DNA of 64,000 nucleotides from Porticoccus sp963925605 (GCA_963925605.1 CAWURY010000001.1:1-64000); one strand, 5' to 3'. Positions 34,831-44,370 are shown, counted from the stretch's first letter. Notes: generated from the letters alone by a model not told the origin. Numbers and translations are program-made.

Positions 34831-37641
34831 TTAGGCATATAAACGCTGCTCACCCTGTCCATCAATATTCTCAATACAACGGCTGCAAATATCAACATAC
34901 TTTGCATGAGAACCCACATCTTCGCGATGATGCCAGCATCGCTCACACTTTGCATACTTCGTTTTGACAGCTTGCACCAAAAGCCCATCAATGTCTGTTG
35001 GCACTGCATCTACAGCACCGCCAAGAGGCTTTACCTTAGCTTCAGAAGTAATGAAGATGAATCTTAGCTCGTCCTCTAACTTTTCTAGGGTTTTTTGTAG
35101 TTCTTCGTTGACGTAAACTGTTACTTCGGCTTCAAGTGATTTTTGAATGCCATCTTTCTTTTTTTCTTCTAAAATTTTATTGACTGCATTTCGTGCCCCT
35201 AAGATCAACTCCCAGTCGTTGGCTGTAATTTTTTCTTCAACAAACAATGGCAATTCTTTCCATTCGGCAAAAAAAACAGACTCCTCTCTATCTCCAGGAA
35301 TAAATGCCCAAATTTCTTCTGCTGTAAAGCTTAATATCGGTGCAATCCAACGGACAAATGTATCTAAAATATAATATATAGCTGTCTGAGCTGATCGCCT
35401 TGCGATAGAATTTTCTTGGCAGGTATACTGACGATCCTTGATAATATTTAGATAAAATCCACCCATATCAGTAACGCAAAAATTATGCAGTTTCTGATAA
35501 ATATGGTGAAATTGATAGCTGTCGTATGCTGCTATCATTTCCTTATGCGTCTTTATAGTTAGGTCTAGAGCCCAGCGATCAAGCGCCAGCATTTCATCGA
35601 TAGGGACCATGTTCTCAGAAGGACTAAAATCATTTAAATTAGACAAGAAGAAGCGTGCTGTATTACGGATTCTACGATATGAATCGCCAGATCGCTTCAG
35701 AATTTCATCAGAGATATTCATCTCGCCACTGAAGTCTGTAGCTGCAACCCATAACCTCAATACGTCAGCGCCCTGATCGTTAATAACCTGCTGTGGCGAT
35801 AATACATTGCCAATAGATTTAGACATTTTTCGGCCATTAGCATCCACAACAAAACCGTGTGTTAAAACTGCCTTATAGGGGGCAGTATTTTTTATTGCAA
35901 TTGAAGTTTTTAGCGATGACTGGAACCAACCCCTGTGTTGATCAGACCCTTCCAGATAAAGATCTGCAGGAAACTGCAATTCTTTGCGTTCATCAAGAAC
36001 GGCGGCATGCGTAACGCCCGAGTCAAACCATACATCCAGAGTATCCGTCACCTTATTATACTCACTTGCTTGATCACCCAGCAATTCTTTAGCATCTACT
36101 TCATACCAAAAATCTATGCCATGCTGCTCGACGCCAGATGCTATAACTTCTATTAAGCGCGGAGTATCTGGATGAATATCACCAGTCGATTTATGAATAA
36201 ACAGCGCAATAGGAACACCCCAGGTGCGCTGGCGGGAAATGCACCAATCTGGGCTATTTTTAAGCATTCCATCCATTCTTGCCTGGCCCCACTCTGGGTA
36301 CCAAGACAGCAATGGAACTGCTTTTTTTGTTTTTTTCAGCAAATTATTTTGGGTCATGCTAATAAACCACTGAGGGGTCGCGCGATAAATTAACGGGGTT
36401 TTAGTTCGCCAGCAATGTGCGTAACTATGGGTAATTTTTGTATTGGCTAACAACCTATTTTTATCTTTTAGTAAATCTATGACTTTTTCATCAACCTTAT
36501 AAACATGCTCTCCAGCAAAAAAAGCTACGTCTTTTCGAAACACGCCGTTATCGTCGATATAATTAAGAGTGTTAATACTATATTTCCCCGCAACAACAAA
36601 ATCATCCACACCATGATCCGGTGCAGTATGAACACATCCAGTACCAGCCTCAGTTGTAACATGATCTCCAAGAATAATAGGTACCTGACGATCAGAAAAA
36701 GGGTGCCTCAAGACTAATAATTCAAGCTGGGAACCTTTAGCATGACCTACCACTTCATAATCCTTTACCTCCCAGCGGGACAAAATAGACTCAACGAGAC
36801 TTTTGGCGACTAAATATCGCCCCGATAGACAACCTCGAGGCTGGCAAGCCAAAAGAACGTAATCTAGGTCAGGGTTCAAGCTAACCGCCTGATTTGACGG
36901 CAAAGTCCAAGGAGTTGTAGTCCAAATAACTACCGAGATATCACCGACACCAGTAATTCCAGGCATTGCTTTACCGAAGGCTTCTTCGTCGGCAACAGGA
37001 AAGGCAACGTCAATCGAAAATGATACTTTATCTTGATATTCAACCTCAGTTTCAGCTAATGCCGAGGCGCCTACAACACTCCAATAAACTGGCTTGTAAC
37101 CCTTAACTAAATGTCTATTTTCAACAACCTTACCAAGGGCGCGAATAATGTTTGCTTCAAATTTCTTATCCATAGTGAGATAAGGGTTATTCCATTCAGC
37201 AAAAATACCTAGTCGAACAAAATCCTCCATTTGGTCTGCTACTTGCCGTTGCGCGTATTCCCTGCATTTTTGGCGAAAAGTTTTATGGTCTACCTTGACC
37301 CCCGCTTTCCCAATCTTCTTCTCTACTTCATGCTCAATAGGGAGTCCATGGCAGTCCCAGCCTGGAACATATGGTGCATCGTAACCACCAAGGGTGCGAG
37401 ACTTAATCACAATATCTTTTAATATTTTATTAACGGCATGACCAATATGAATTTTACCGTTCGCATAAGGGGGGCCGTCATGCAGAATAAACTTTTTTCT
37501 ACCATGGCGCCTTTCGCGCAACCTCTCATAGAGTTTATTTTCCTGCCAATGTTTAAGCATTTCTGGTTCTTTCTGAGAGAGATTAGCCTTCATCGGAAAT
37601 GAGGTAGCAGGCAAATTCAAAGTTAATTTGTAGTCAGTCAT
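34831..37641 (-). CDS. ileS: Isoleucyl-tRNA synthetase
   Basis: Class I synthetase of 936 residues. The HIGH motif is in DGPPYANGKIHIGHAVNKILKD and KMSKS in ANGRKMSKSIGNVLSP; between them lies the editing domain (TTPWTLPSNQAVSLNPD, GTGCVHTAPDHGVDDF). The C-terminus binds zinc through CERCWHHRED and DICSRCIENI. This is the eubacterial, mupirocin-sensitive type by its length and zinc end. It lies 22 nt after ribF and 53 nt before lspA. Confidence 0.97.
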   Translation of the reverse strand: MTDYKLTLNLPATSFPMKANLSQKEPEMLKHWQENKLYERLRERRHGRKKFILHDGPPYANGKIHIGHAVNKILKDIVIKSRTLGGYDAPYVPGWDCHGLPIEHEVEKKIGKAGVKVDHKTFRQKCREYAQRQVADQMEDFVRLGIFAEWNNPYLTMDKKFEANIIRALGKVVENRHLVKGYKPVYWSVVGASALAETEVEYQDKVSFSIDVAFPVADEEAFGKAMPGITGVGDISVVIWTTTPWTLPSNQAVSLNPDLDYVLLACQPRGCLSGRYLVAKSLVESILSRWEVKDYEVVGHAKGSQLELLVLRHPFSDRQVPIILGDHVTTEAGTGCVHTAPDHGVDDFVVAGKYSINTLNYIDDNGVFRKDVAFFAGEHVYKVDEKVIDLLKDKNRLLANTKITHSYAHCWRTKTPLIYRATPQWFISMTQNNLLKKTKKAVPLLSWYPEWGQARMDGMLKNSPDWCISRQRTWGVPIALFIHKSTGDIHPDTPRLIEVIASGVEQHGIDFWYEVDAKELLGDQASEYNKVTDTLDVWFDSGVTHAAVLDERKELQFPADLYLEGSDQHRGWFQSSLKTSIAIKNTAPYKAVLTHGFVVDANGRKMSKSIGNVLSPQQVINDQGADVLRLWVAATDFSGEMNISDEILKRSGDSYRRIRNTARFFLSNLNDFSPSENMVPIDEMLALDRWALDLTIKTHKEMIAAYDSYQFHHIYQKLHNFCVTDMGGFYLNIIKDRQYTCQENSIARRSAQTAIYYILDTFVRWIAPILSFTAEEIWAFIPGDREESVFFAEWKELPLFVEEKITANDWELILGARNAVNKILEEKKKDGIQKSLEAEVTVYVNEELQKTLEKLEDELRFIFITSEAKVKPLGGAVDAVPTDIDGLLVQAVKTKYAKCERCWHHREDVGSHAKYVDICSRCIENIDGQGEQRLYA

Positions 37642-37663
37642 CTTTTAAAATCTTCTTCTATCG

Positions 37664-38605
37664 TTATGCAGTAAAATATTTTCGAGCGACTTGAATATCG
37701 CGATTAATTGCTTTAACCATCACATCCACAGAAGAAAACGTTTCTTCGTCACGAACTTTGGCTTTAAATTCTACGTGGATTCTTTGCCCATATAGATCTT
37801 CATCGAAATCTAACAAATGAACTTCAAGCACCGGCTTAACCAAATCACCTATAGTTGGCCTGATGCCCACATTGGCAACACCTGCTAAGCGACGACTGCC
37901 CAGTAATACCTCTACAATAAAAACCCCGCTTAATGGTGCGCTGTATCTTTTTAGCTCGACGTTAGCAGTAGGAACCCCGATCTCCCTGCCAAATCTCTGC
38001 CCATAGATAACACAACCCGTGATCTTGAAGGGTTCACCCAGCAGTCTCTCGGCTAGAACAAAATTAGATGCCTCTAAAGCTGAACGAATACGGGTGCTGC
38101 TAATTCGCTCACCTTGGTGCTCTAAGGTTACAGTATCAATGACATCAAAATTGTTTTTATATCCGGCTTGCTGTAGCAGCTGATAATTGCCATTTCTGTC
38201 GTGACCAAATTTAAAATCATCACCTACCACTAAACAGCGAACTTTTAAGCCAGAAATCAAAACCTGCTCAACAAAATCTATTGCTGACAAGCTGCGCAGA
38301 GACCGATTAAACTGTAAACAAAAAATCTTGTCTACGCCCATATTAATAAGTGCCTCCACTTTTTCACGCAAGCGCATCAAGCGAGCTGGAGCCTGTTCGC
38401 CAGAAAAAAATTCTTGGGGTTGCGGCTCAAAAATGATGACAACTGACGGCAACCCGAACTTGTTAGCTTTATCAATCAACTGTCGCAATATAGCCTGATG
38501 CCCTAAATGGACGCCGTCAAAAGACCCAATAGTTGCAACGCAACCATTATGCCCAGGCTTCAAATTATGCAGGCCTCTAATAAATTTTTTATTATCTTTA
38601 GTCAC
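37664..38605 (-). CDS. ribF: Bifunctional riboflavin kinase / FAD synthetase
   Basis: Makes FMN and FAD from riboflavin; 313 residues. The FAD-synthetase half has GSFDGVHLGHQAILRQL and VVGDDFKFGHDRNGN; the kinase half has LGEPFKITGCVIYGQRFGREIGVPTANV and FIVEVLLGSRRLAGVANVGIRPT. Order murJ-ribF-ileS-lspA-fkpB-ispH is shared with pseudomonads. Confidence 0.95.
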   Translation of the reverse strand: MTKDNKKFIRGLHNLKPGHNGCVATIGSFDGVHLGHQAILRQLIDKANKFGLPSVVIIFEPQPQEFFSGEQAPARLMRLREKVEALINMGVDKIFCLQFNRSLRSLSAIDFVEQVLISGLKVRCLVVGDDFKFGHDRNGNYQLLQQAGYKNNFDVIDTVTLEHQGERISSTRIRSALEASNFVLAERLLGEPFKITGCVIYGQRFGREIGVPTANVELKRYSAPLSGVFIVEVLLGSRRLAGVANVGIRPTIGDLVKPVLEVHLLDFDEDLYGQRIHVEFKAKVRDEETFSSVDVMVKAINRDIQVARKYFTA

Positions 38606-38722
38606 TTACCATCGATTTCGCAAAATGAAGTAAAATTATACCCATCCATAGCGATTAAAAATAGATTAGCCTCTTACTTATATCATCCTTAAGCTCGGCT
38701 TGGAGCAATTTTAAGTCATAGT

Positions 38723-40333
38723 TTATTTATTTTTAAGGTGAAGAAAGCGAAACCCGCCTAAAAAAAGAGCTAAAATATAAACTATAACACCTACAGCACA
38801 AATGATGCTGAGCCATCCTGCCCTTTCCCACCAGACCAATTCCAGCCAGCTATTAAGATACGCGGTAAACCCATACAAAGCGACACACATCGCAATATTG
38901 GCATTCAACAACATGAGTAAAAATTTACGCCAACCTGGCTCTGGGGTATACATATCAGTCTTACGCAAGCCCCGAAATAATAAAACGCTATTTAATATAG
39001 CGGCTAACGATGTCGCCAAAGCCAATCCGACATGGCCTATTTCTAAATAGAAATGCAGGGGTGTCGCTAAAATAATGTTAAGCGCCATATTTACCGCCAA
39101 AGCTATGATACCTATACGAACAGGGGTTCTGATGTCTTGACGAGCAAAATACCCTGGAGCTAAAACTTTTATCAGCATAAAAGCCACCACTCCTACTGAG
39201 TATGCACGCAAGCTCAGAGCAGCCATAGTCATATCTCGGGGAGTCATGACTTCTCCATAATAGAATAACGCTACCAAAATTGGCTCCGCCAAAATTATAA
39301 GTGCTATAGCCGCCGGAATAGCAATAAGCAAGATCAAGCGAATCGACCAATCTAATGTGGCGTTGAACTTTTCAAAATTACCAGCGACATGTTGTCTGGA
39401 TAAATTCGGCAACATGACAGTAGCAATGGCAACTCCAAATACACCTAGAGGTAGCTCAGCTAAACGGTCAGAATAGTAAAGCCAAGAAATACTTCCGGTA
39501 GGAAGAAACGAAGCTATCATAGTATCCAGCAAAAGATTTATTTGACTCACTGAAACGCCAAAAATTGCTGGGGCCATTAATTTCAATATTTTGATAACCC
39601 CCTCATCCCGCCAGGCTAAAGCGGGATGAGGAATCATATGCATTTTAGCTAAAAATGGCAGCTGAAATAACAACTGTATTATACCTGCAGTTAAAACACC
39701 CCAGGCAAGAGCATACACAGGTTCATGAAACCAAGGGGAGACAAAAATCGCTGCAACTATTAAGGATATATTTAAAAAAATGGGGGTAATAGCAGGCACT
39801 GAAAATCTATCATAGCTATTAAGAATTGCTCCAGCAAAACCTGTTAAGGATACCAACATCAAGTAAGGAGATGTAATCCTCAGCATGCCACTAGCAGCAG
39901 CAAATTTATCCGGGTCATTCAACCAAAAGCCAAATGCAAAAATACCAGTAACCAGAGGGGCCGCTATGACAAGTAAAACTGTAGCCGCAATGAGTGTAGA
40001 GCCTAAGACCCCGGCTACGCTATCTATTAAAGCTCTTACTGCAGCTTGACTGCCGACCGTTCTGTATTCAGCCAAAACAGGAACAAATGCTTGGGAAAAG
40101 GCACCCTCAGCAAAGAGACGCCGAAAGAAATTAGGGATTTTAAATGCAACAAAAAAAGCATCCGCCATGGCGTCTGCACCAATAAATCTGGCGATAACAA
40201 TGTCTCGCAGCAAGCCTAATACTCTGGAACACATAGTCATGAAAGCGACCAAAACACTAGGCCTTAATAATCCTACTGGTGTCACTAGAAGACCTGGCTG
40301 CTTGGTTGTATCAAGCGCATCTTGATATTTCAA
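38723..40333 (-). CDS. murJ: Lipid II flippase MurJ
   Basis: MATE-like membrane flippase of 536 residues with about 14 spans that moves lipid II across the inner membrane. MTMCSRVLGLLRDIVIARFIGADAMADAFFVAFKIPNFFRRLFAEGAFSQAFVPVL-type residues (about 33-90) include the conserved RxxG and ADAF patterns. An extra 25-residue polar N-terminus precedes the first helix. Divergent from rpsT with a 262-bp spacer, as in E. coli. Confidence 0.94.
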   Translation of the reverse strand: MKYQDALDTTKQPGLLVTPVGLLRPSVLVAFMTMCSRVLGLLRDIVIARFIGADAMADAFFVAFKIPNFFRRLFAEGAFSQAFVPVLAEYRTVGSQAAVRALIDSVAGVLGSTLIAATVLLVIAAPLVTGIFAFGFWLNDPDKFAAASGMLRITSPYLMLVSLTGFAGAILNSYDRFSVPAITPIFLNISLIVAAIFVSPWFHEPVYALAWGVLTAGIIQLLFQLPFLAKMHMIPHPALAWRDEGVIKILKLMAPAIFGVSVSQINLLLDTMIASFLPTGSISWLYYSDRLAELPLGVFGVAIATVMLPNLSRQHVAGNFEKFNATLDWSIRLILLIAIPAAIALIILAEPILVALFYYGEVMTPRDMTMAALSLRAYSVGVVAFMLIKVLAPGYFARQDIRTPVRIGIIALAVNMALNIILATPLHFYLEIGHVGLALATSLAAILNSVLLFRGLRKTDMYTPEPGWRKFLLMLLNANIAMCVALYGFTAYLNSWLELVWWERAGWLSIICAVGVIVYILALFLGGFRFLHLKNK

Positions 40334-40447
40334 ACGTTAAACCTCGATTACTTTCTAAAAGCAAGAAATTAATTTTTAAAACAATTACACCGATATTGGA
40401 CTTAAGTTTACGATCATACTTAGATTTAGCACAGACATAACATAAAA

Positions 40448-40466
40448 TATGAGCAGAACGCTCATA
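40448..40466. repeat. Inverted repeat in the murJ-rpsT spacer
   Basis: TATGAGC and GCTCATA flank AGAAC. It lies between the two divergent starts, 48 bp upstream of the rpsT -35 element, so an operator or hairpin role is possible but unsupported. Confidence 0.4.
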
Positions 40467-40513
40467 ATATTAAGCTTTTAATCATCATAATAAAGATTTC
40501 ACCACAATTCATA

Positions 40514-40542
40514 TTGATAAGCGCTAGCAAACATTGTATATT
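40514..40542 (+). promoter_or_regulatory. Sigma-70-type promoter of rpsT
   Basis: TTGATA, 17-nt spacer, TATATT, about 50 bp upstream of the rpsT GTG. Confidence 0.65.
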
Positions 40543-40595
40543 CACGCGCCTTGAATTAAGACCTTAATCTTAATATAGCTTATAAGGAGCATTAG

Positions 40596-40865
40596 GTGGC
40601 CAATACACCCCAAGCACGCAAAAGAGCGCGCCAAAATGAAAAAAATCGCAAGCACAATGGCAGCATGCGCTCCATGGTTCGCACCTATCTAAAAAAGGCA
40701 GATGCTGCCATAGAGTCAGGCGAAGTAGCGGCAGCACAAGCTGCCTTCAATATAGTTGCTCCCATACTTGACCGAATTGCGGACAAAGGAGTTATCCATA
40801 AAAATAAAGCTGCCCGTCACAAGAGTCGCTTAAACACAAAAATAAAGGCCCTTTTGGCTAATTAG
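40596..40865 (+). CDS. rpsT: 30S ribosomal protein S20, GTG start
   Basis: S20 of 89 residues, a helical protein at the base of the 30S body. ANTPQARKRARQNEKNRKHN and VIHKNKAARHKSRLNTKIKAL are its conserved ends. The GTG at 40596 follows AAGGAG by seven bases; non-AUG starts are also used by rpsT in E. coli, where they weaken translation and serve autoregulation. A clean terminator follows. Confidence 0.97.
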   Translation: MANTPQARKRARQNEKNRKHNGSMRSMVRTYLKKADAAIESGEVAAAQAAFNIVAPILDRIADKGVIHKNKAARHKSRLNTKIKALLAN

Positions 40866-40891
40866 CAACTAGAGCCAACTCTGGACAATGC

Positions 40892-40917
40892 AAAACCAGC
40901 ATATAGCTGGTTTTTTT
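40892..40917 (+). terminator. Rho-independent terminator of rpsT
   Basis: AAAACCAGC pairs with GCTGGTTTT around ATATA and runs into a T-tract, 27 nt beyond the stop. Confidence 0.9.
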
Positions 40918-40984
40918 ATGTATAAATTTTAATTTAGAGGGGAGCCCGCGCAAGAAAGAAACATCTTCTAGATGGAAGCATAAA

Positions 40985-42109
40985 TCAGGTCAAAACTAAA
41001 TTATCACTATGAATTAATTCCTGAGAATCACAATAACCCAGCGCATCAGATATACACGCGCTGCTTTTACCGATAATTTTAGCGCTCTCAGCGGCGGCGT
41101 AATTAACAAGTCCTCGTGCAATTTCGGTGCCATTCTCATCAACACACTTCACCAAATCCCCTTTGCGAAAACTCCCCTCAATGCTCTTTACTCCAATTGG
41201 AAGCAGGCTCTTGCGATGCTTTACCAGCATTTTTACTGCTCCTGCATCAAGTGTTAGTGAGCCAAAAACTCTCATCCTGCAAGCCATCCATTGCTTGCGA
41301 GCTGCAATTGGCTCTTTGCTGGCAAAGAGCAGAGTGCCCAGCATTTGGCCTTCCAGCAGTTGAGTCAAGATTGAATCTATTTTTCCATTAGCGATGACAG
41401 TATTTGTGCCAGAAAGAGAAGCAAGTCTAGCAGCCTTAAGTTTTGTAACCATTCCTCCTCGCCCCAAGCTCCCTGAACCTCCAGCTAAGGCACCTAACGC
41501 CCTATCTCTCGAGTTTCCATAAGAAATTAATTTAGCTTGAGGATTTTTTCTCGGGTCTGCATCAAAAAGACCATCCTGATCAGTAAGTATGACCAATAAA
41601 TCAGCATCTATGAGATTTGCAACCATGGCAGCTAAAGTATCATTGTCGCCAAAACAAATTTCATCTGTTGCCACTGCATCGTTCTCATTGACTATAGGCA
41701 CCACTCTGAGTTTAAGTAATGACTGTAATGTATTGCGAGCATTCAGGTAGCGCTCACGGATTGAAATATCATCATGATTTAATAAAATTTGAGCAGTGGT
41801 GCGCTTATATTTCTGAAATTCAAACTCGTAAGCTTGAGCTAGCCCCATTTGGCCCACGGCAGCGGCGACCTGCAGCTCGTGCACCAGTGATGGGCGCTCA
41901 TCCCAGTCAAGCCTGAACATTCCCTCGGCAACAGCACCAGAAGAAACGATCACAATCTCTAACCCCTTCTCAAGCATTCTTGCAACCTGTTCCACCCAGG
42001 CAGCAATAGCTGCCCTATCAAGCCCCCGATCATTGGAAGTTAATAGTGCGCTACCAATTTTTACAACCACGCGCTTAGCGTTTTGTACGGAATCTCTGTT
42101 ATTAATCAT
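40985..42109 (-). CDS. proB: Glutamate 5-kinase
   Basis: First step of proline synthesis, 374 residues. The amino-acid kinase domain has VVKIGSALLTSNDRG, IVSSGAVAEGMFRL, NENDAVATDEICFGDNDTLAAMVA and GSLGRGGMVTKLKAARLA; a C-terminal PUA domain starts near residue 280 (KGDLVKCVDENGTEIARGLVNY). PUA presence is normal for the proteobacterial enzyme. It follows obgE on the same strand. Confidence 0.95.
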   Translation of the reverse strand: MINNRDSVQNAKRVVVKIGSALLTSNDRGLDRAAIAAWVEQVARMLEKGLEIVIVSSGAVAEGMFRLDWDERPSLVHELQVAAAVGQMGLAQAYEFEFQKYKRTTAQILLNHDDISIRERYLNARNTLQSLLKLRVVPIVNENDAVATDEICFGDNDTLAAMVANLIDADLLVILTDQDGLFDADPRKNPQAKLISYGNSRDRALGALAGGSGSLGRGGMVTKLKAARLASLSGTNTVIANGKIDSILTQLLEGQMLGTLLFASKEPIAARKQWMACRMRVFGSLTLDAGAVKMLVKHRKSLLPIGVKSIEGSFRKGDLVKCVDENGTEIARGLVNYAAAESAKIIGKSSACISDALGYCDSQELIHSDNLVLT

Positions 42110-42174
42110 ATTTCGTCCGGCTATATTATTTAGCTACACCCGTCATGAGTTTTTGTTTATTTTTTTAAGTTTTA

Positions 42175-42205
42175 TGCTAAATAACTAAATTTTAGTTATT
42201 TAGCA
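42175..42205. terminator. AT-rich hairpin between obgE and proB
   Basis: A 15-bp perfect inverted repeat (TGCTAAATAACTAAA with TTTAGTTATTTAGCA) sits 12 nt after the obgE stop. On the minus strand it is followed, after AAAAC, by a T-poor, A-rich stretch, so it is an atypical terminator or an mRNA-stabilising hairpin. Confidence 0.5.
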
Positions 42206-42216
42206 AAATCTTTTAT

Positions 42217-43389
42217 TTAATGGCTGTATATAACTTCAACGTCATCGTCATCGTCATCGTCATCGTCCGTCAACTTTGTCTTCTCTTTTAGCCACTCTAT
42301 TCGATCTCTAGCCTCAAATTGCATTTTCGATTGGAGCTCTTTTTCATAAGCCGCAGCCTCAGGATTTTCTCTCTCAACTTCCCAGCAATCTTCTAGACGA
42401 TTCATTAGATCCTGACACAAAACTTCGGTACCAACGGCAGCTAAAGCAGAAATACAGTACACGGGGCCAGCCCATTCTAACTTTTCAACAACCTCTGCGC
42501 AGCGACTAGCTCTTTCATCTTCCGGTAACATATCAGTTTTATTTAACACCAACCAACGCTCTCTACCCCAGAGAGTAGGACTAAATAAATCTAATTCATT
42601 TTCTATAACATTAACATTATTGGCTGGACAAGAACCGTCCGCTGGCAACATGTCAACCAAATGCAGCAGCACACGGGTTCTAGTTAAATGCTTTAAAAAC
42701 CGAATACCCAAGCCGGCACCTTCAGCCGCACCTTGAACCAACCCAGGAATATCTGCAATTACAAAACTACGGTATCTTTGAGGACTCACTACCCCTAAGT
42801 TTGGTATTAGTGTGGTGAATGGATAATCAGCAACTTTCGGTCGCGCAGCTGAAACGGCACGAATAAAAGTAGACTTACCAGCATTTGGAAGCCCTAGCAA
42901 CCCAACATCAGCCAAAACCTTAAGCTCTAGCTTTAAGTGTCGAAGTTCGCCATCAGACCCTGAAGATGTTTGTCTTGGTGCACGATTAGCGCTCGACTTA
43001 AAGCGAGTATTGCCTAACCCATGGTAGCCCGCCTTAGCTACCATTAGTCGTTGTCTATCAGCAGTTATATCGCCGAGCATTTCTTCAGTGTCTTCATCCA
43101 TGATCGTCGTACCAACAGGCACCTTAAGGATAAGATCATCACCGCCCTTGCCCGTACAATTTGAAGACTTTCCTGCTTGACCGCTTTCAGCATTAAAATT
43201 TCGCTGAAAGCGAAAATCAATTAATGTATTAAGATTGCTGTCACCTTCTAAGTAAACACTACCGCCATCGCCGCCATCGCCGCCATCTGGACCGCCTTTT
43301 TCAATAAATTTCTCGCGACGAAAGCTGAGGCATCCGTTGCCGCCTCTGCCCGCCTGAACATGGATGGTTGTTTCGTCAACAAATTTCAT
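42217..43389 (-). CDS. obgE: GTPase Obg/CgtA with poly-Asp tail
   Basis: Ribosome-associated GTPase of 390 residues. The glycine-rich Obg fold comes first (FVDETTIHVQAGRGGNGCLSFRREKF, GGPDGGDGGDGGSVYLEGD), then the G domain with G1 GLPNAGKSTFIRAVS, G3 DIPGLVQGAAEGAG and G4 LNKTD. The C-terminus ends in nine consecutive Asp encoded by a hexanucleotide repeat; acidic tails are known in E. coli ObgE. The ATG at 43389 is where homology starts. The gene follows rpmA after a terminator. Confidence 0.95.
   Translation of the reverse strand: MKFVDETTIHVQAGRGGNGCLSFRREKFIEKGGPDGGDGGDGGSVYLEGDSNLNTLIDFRFQRNFNAESGQAGKSSNCTGKGGDDLILKVPVGTTIMDEDTEEMLGDITADRQRLMVAKAGYHGLGNTRFKSSANRAPRQTSSGSDGELRHLKLELKVLADVGLLGLPNAGKSTFIRAVSAARPKVADYPFTTLIPNLGVVSPQRYRSFVIADIPGLVQGAAEGAGLGIRFLKHLTRTRVLLHLVDMLPADGSCPANNVNVIENELDLFSPTLWGRERWLVLNKTDMLPEDERASRCAEVVEKLEWAGPVYCISALAAVGTEVLCQDLMNRLEDCWEVERENPEAAAYEKELQSKMQFEARDRIEWLKEKTKLTDDDDDDDDDVEVIYSH
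42240..42267. repeat. Hexanucleotide repeat coding the ObgE Asp tract
   Basis: The unit CGTCAT (GATGAC in coding sense) is repeated four times plus four bases. Unit gain or loss would add or remove two Asp and keep the frame. Confidence 0.9.
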
Positions 43390-43520
43390 AGTATTAAGGC
43401 ACCACATATTTTTAAATATCAGAGTATTAATCTAACTTGCAATCAGAGTATACAACTTCCAGAAATGCGTTATAAGTTATCAAAATATAAAAATCTAGGA
43501 AATAAAATTACGCCACTATA

Positions 43521-43549
43521 ACAAAAAGCCCCACTTTTAGCGGGGCTTT
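43521..43549 (-). terminator. Rho-independent terminator of rplU-rpmA
   Basis: Minus strand AAAGCCCC pairs with GGGGCTTT, followed by TTG and a short T-rich end, 33 nt after the rpmA stop. Confidence 0.8.
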
Positions 43550-43582
43550 AGCCTAAACAAAGAGACGAGCTAATCTGACACA

Positions 43583-43840
43583 CTAGACAGTAATAATATC
43601 AACATATTTTCGATTGCTTGGCCCTCTTACTGTGAATTTTACTTCTCCAGTAGCAGTCGCAAATATTGTATGGTCTCGGCCAAGTCCAGCATTATTGCCC
43701 GCATAAAACCTCGTACCTCTCTGTCTAACAATAATACTTCCAGCAGATACTTTTTCTCCTCCAAAACGCTTAACGCCGAGACGCTTACTTTCGGAATCGC
43801 GTCCATTGCGGGTGCTACCACCAGCTTTCTTGTGAGCCAT
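43583..43840 (-). CDS. rpmA: 50S ribosomal protein L27
   Basis: L27, 85 residues, whose N-terminus reaches the peptidyl-transferase centre. MAHKKAGGSTRNGRDSESKRLG and GSIIVRQRGTRFYAGNNAGLGRDHT are diagnostic. The N-terminus begins directly with AHKKAGG, with no Firmicutes-type cleavable extension. It lies 9 nt after rplU. Confidence 0.97.
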   Translation of the reverse strand: MAHKKAGGSTRNGRDSESKRLGVKRFGGEKVSAGSIIVRQRGTRFYAGNNAGLGRDHTIFATATGEVKFTVRGPSNRKYVDIITV

Positions 43841-43849
43841 GACGTTCTC

Positions 43850-44218
43850 CTATTTGTTGTTCTCAGCTTCAGCTTTGGGTTTAGTCTCAGCCTTGGGCTT
43901 CACTTCGCCTATACTTATACCAATAATTTTAATCTCAGTAAACCACTGACGATGGCCCATTTGTTTGCGGCTATGCTTACGGCGATTAAATTTGATAATT
44001 TTTACTTTATCAGCACGCCCATGACTTAATACTTCCGCTGTAACTTTTGCTCCATCAATATAAGGCGTACCAATTTTTACCTTCTCGCTGTCAGTAACCA
44101 TAAGTACTTCAGCAAAATCAATTTTTTCACCTGTGGGCACATCTAGTTTTTCTACACGAAGAAATTCACCTTCTTCAACACGATGCTGTTTACCACCACT
44201 TTTAATTACTGCATACAT
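43850..44218 (-). CDS. rplU: 50S ribosomal protein L21 with basic/acidic tail
   Basis: L21, 122 residues against about 103 in E. coli. MYAVIKSGGKQHRVEEGEFL and FNRRKHSRKQMGHRQWFTEIKI are the family core. The extra 20 residues form a low-complexity KPKAETKPKAEAENN tail with a repeated KPKAE unit. It heads rplU-rpmA and is divergent from ispB, as in E. coli. Confidence 0.97.
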   Translation of the reverse strand: MYAVIKSGGKQHRVEEGEFLRVEKLDVPTGEKIDFAEVLMVTDSEKVKIGTPYIDGAKVTAEVLSHGRADKVKIIKFNRRKHSRKQMGHRQWFTEIKIIGISIGEVKPKAETKPKAEAENNK

Positions 44219-44294
44219 ACAACATACTCCATATTCGCTTTACCAGTTCAAGCCCAAAAAACGATTTCTCTAGGCCGGTTTTGCGAGCGCCTGA

Positions 44295-44323
44295 ATTCTA
44301 AGGCAAACATTATCTAATCGCAA
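44295..44323 (-). promoter_or_regulatory. Sigma-70-type promoter of rplU
   Basis: Minus strand TTGCGA, 17-nt spacer, TAGAAT, giving a leader of about 70 nt before rplU. Confidence 0.6.
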
Positions 44324-44340
44324 GAATAAATTGCTATAAA

Positions 44341-44370
44341 GGCTGGTTATAATAGCTATAATAACCAGCC
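44341..44370. repeat. Palindrome in the rplU-ispB divergent spacer
   Basis: GGCTGGTTAT and ATAACCAGCC form a 10-bp perfect inverted repeat around AATAGCTATA. Two TATAAT hexamers lie inside it on the plus strand, so it overlaps a possible ispB promoter. Confidence 0.6.
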
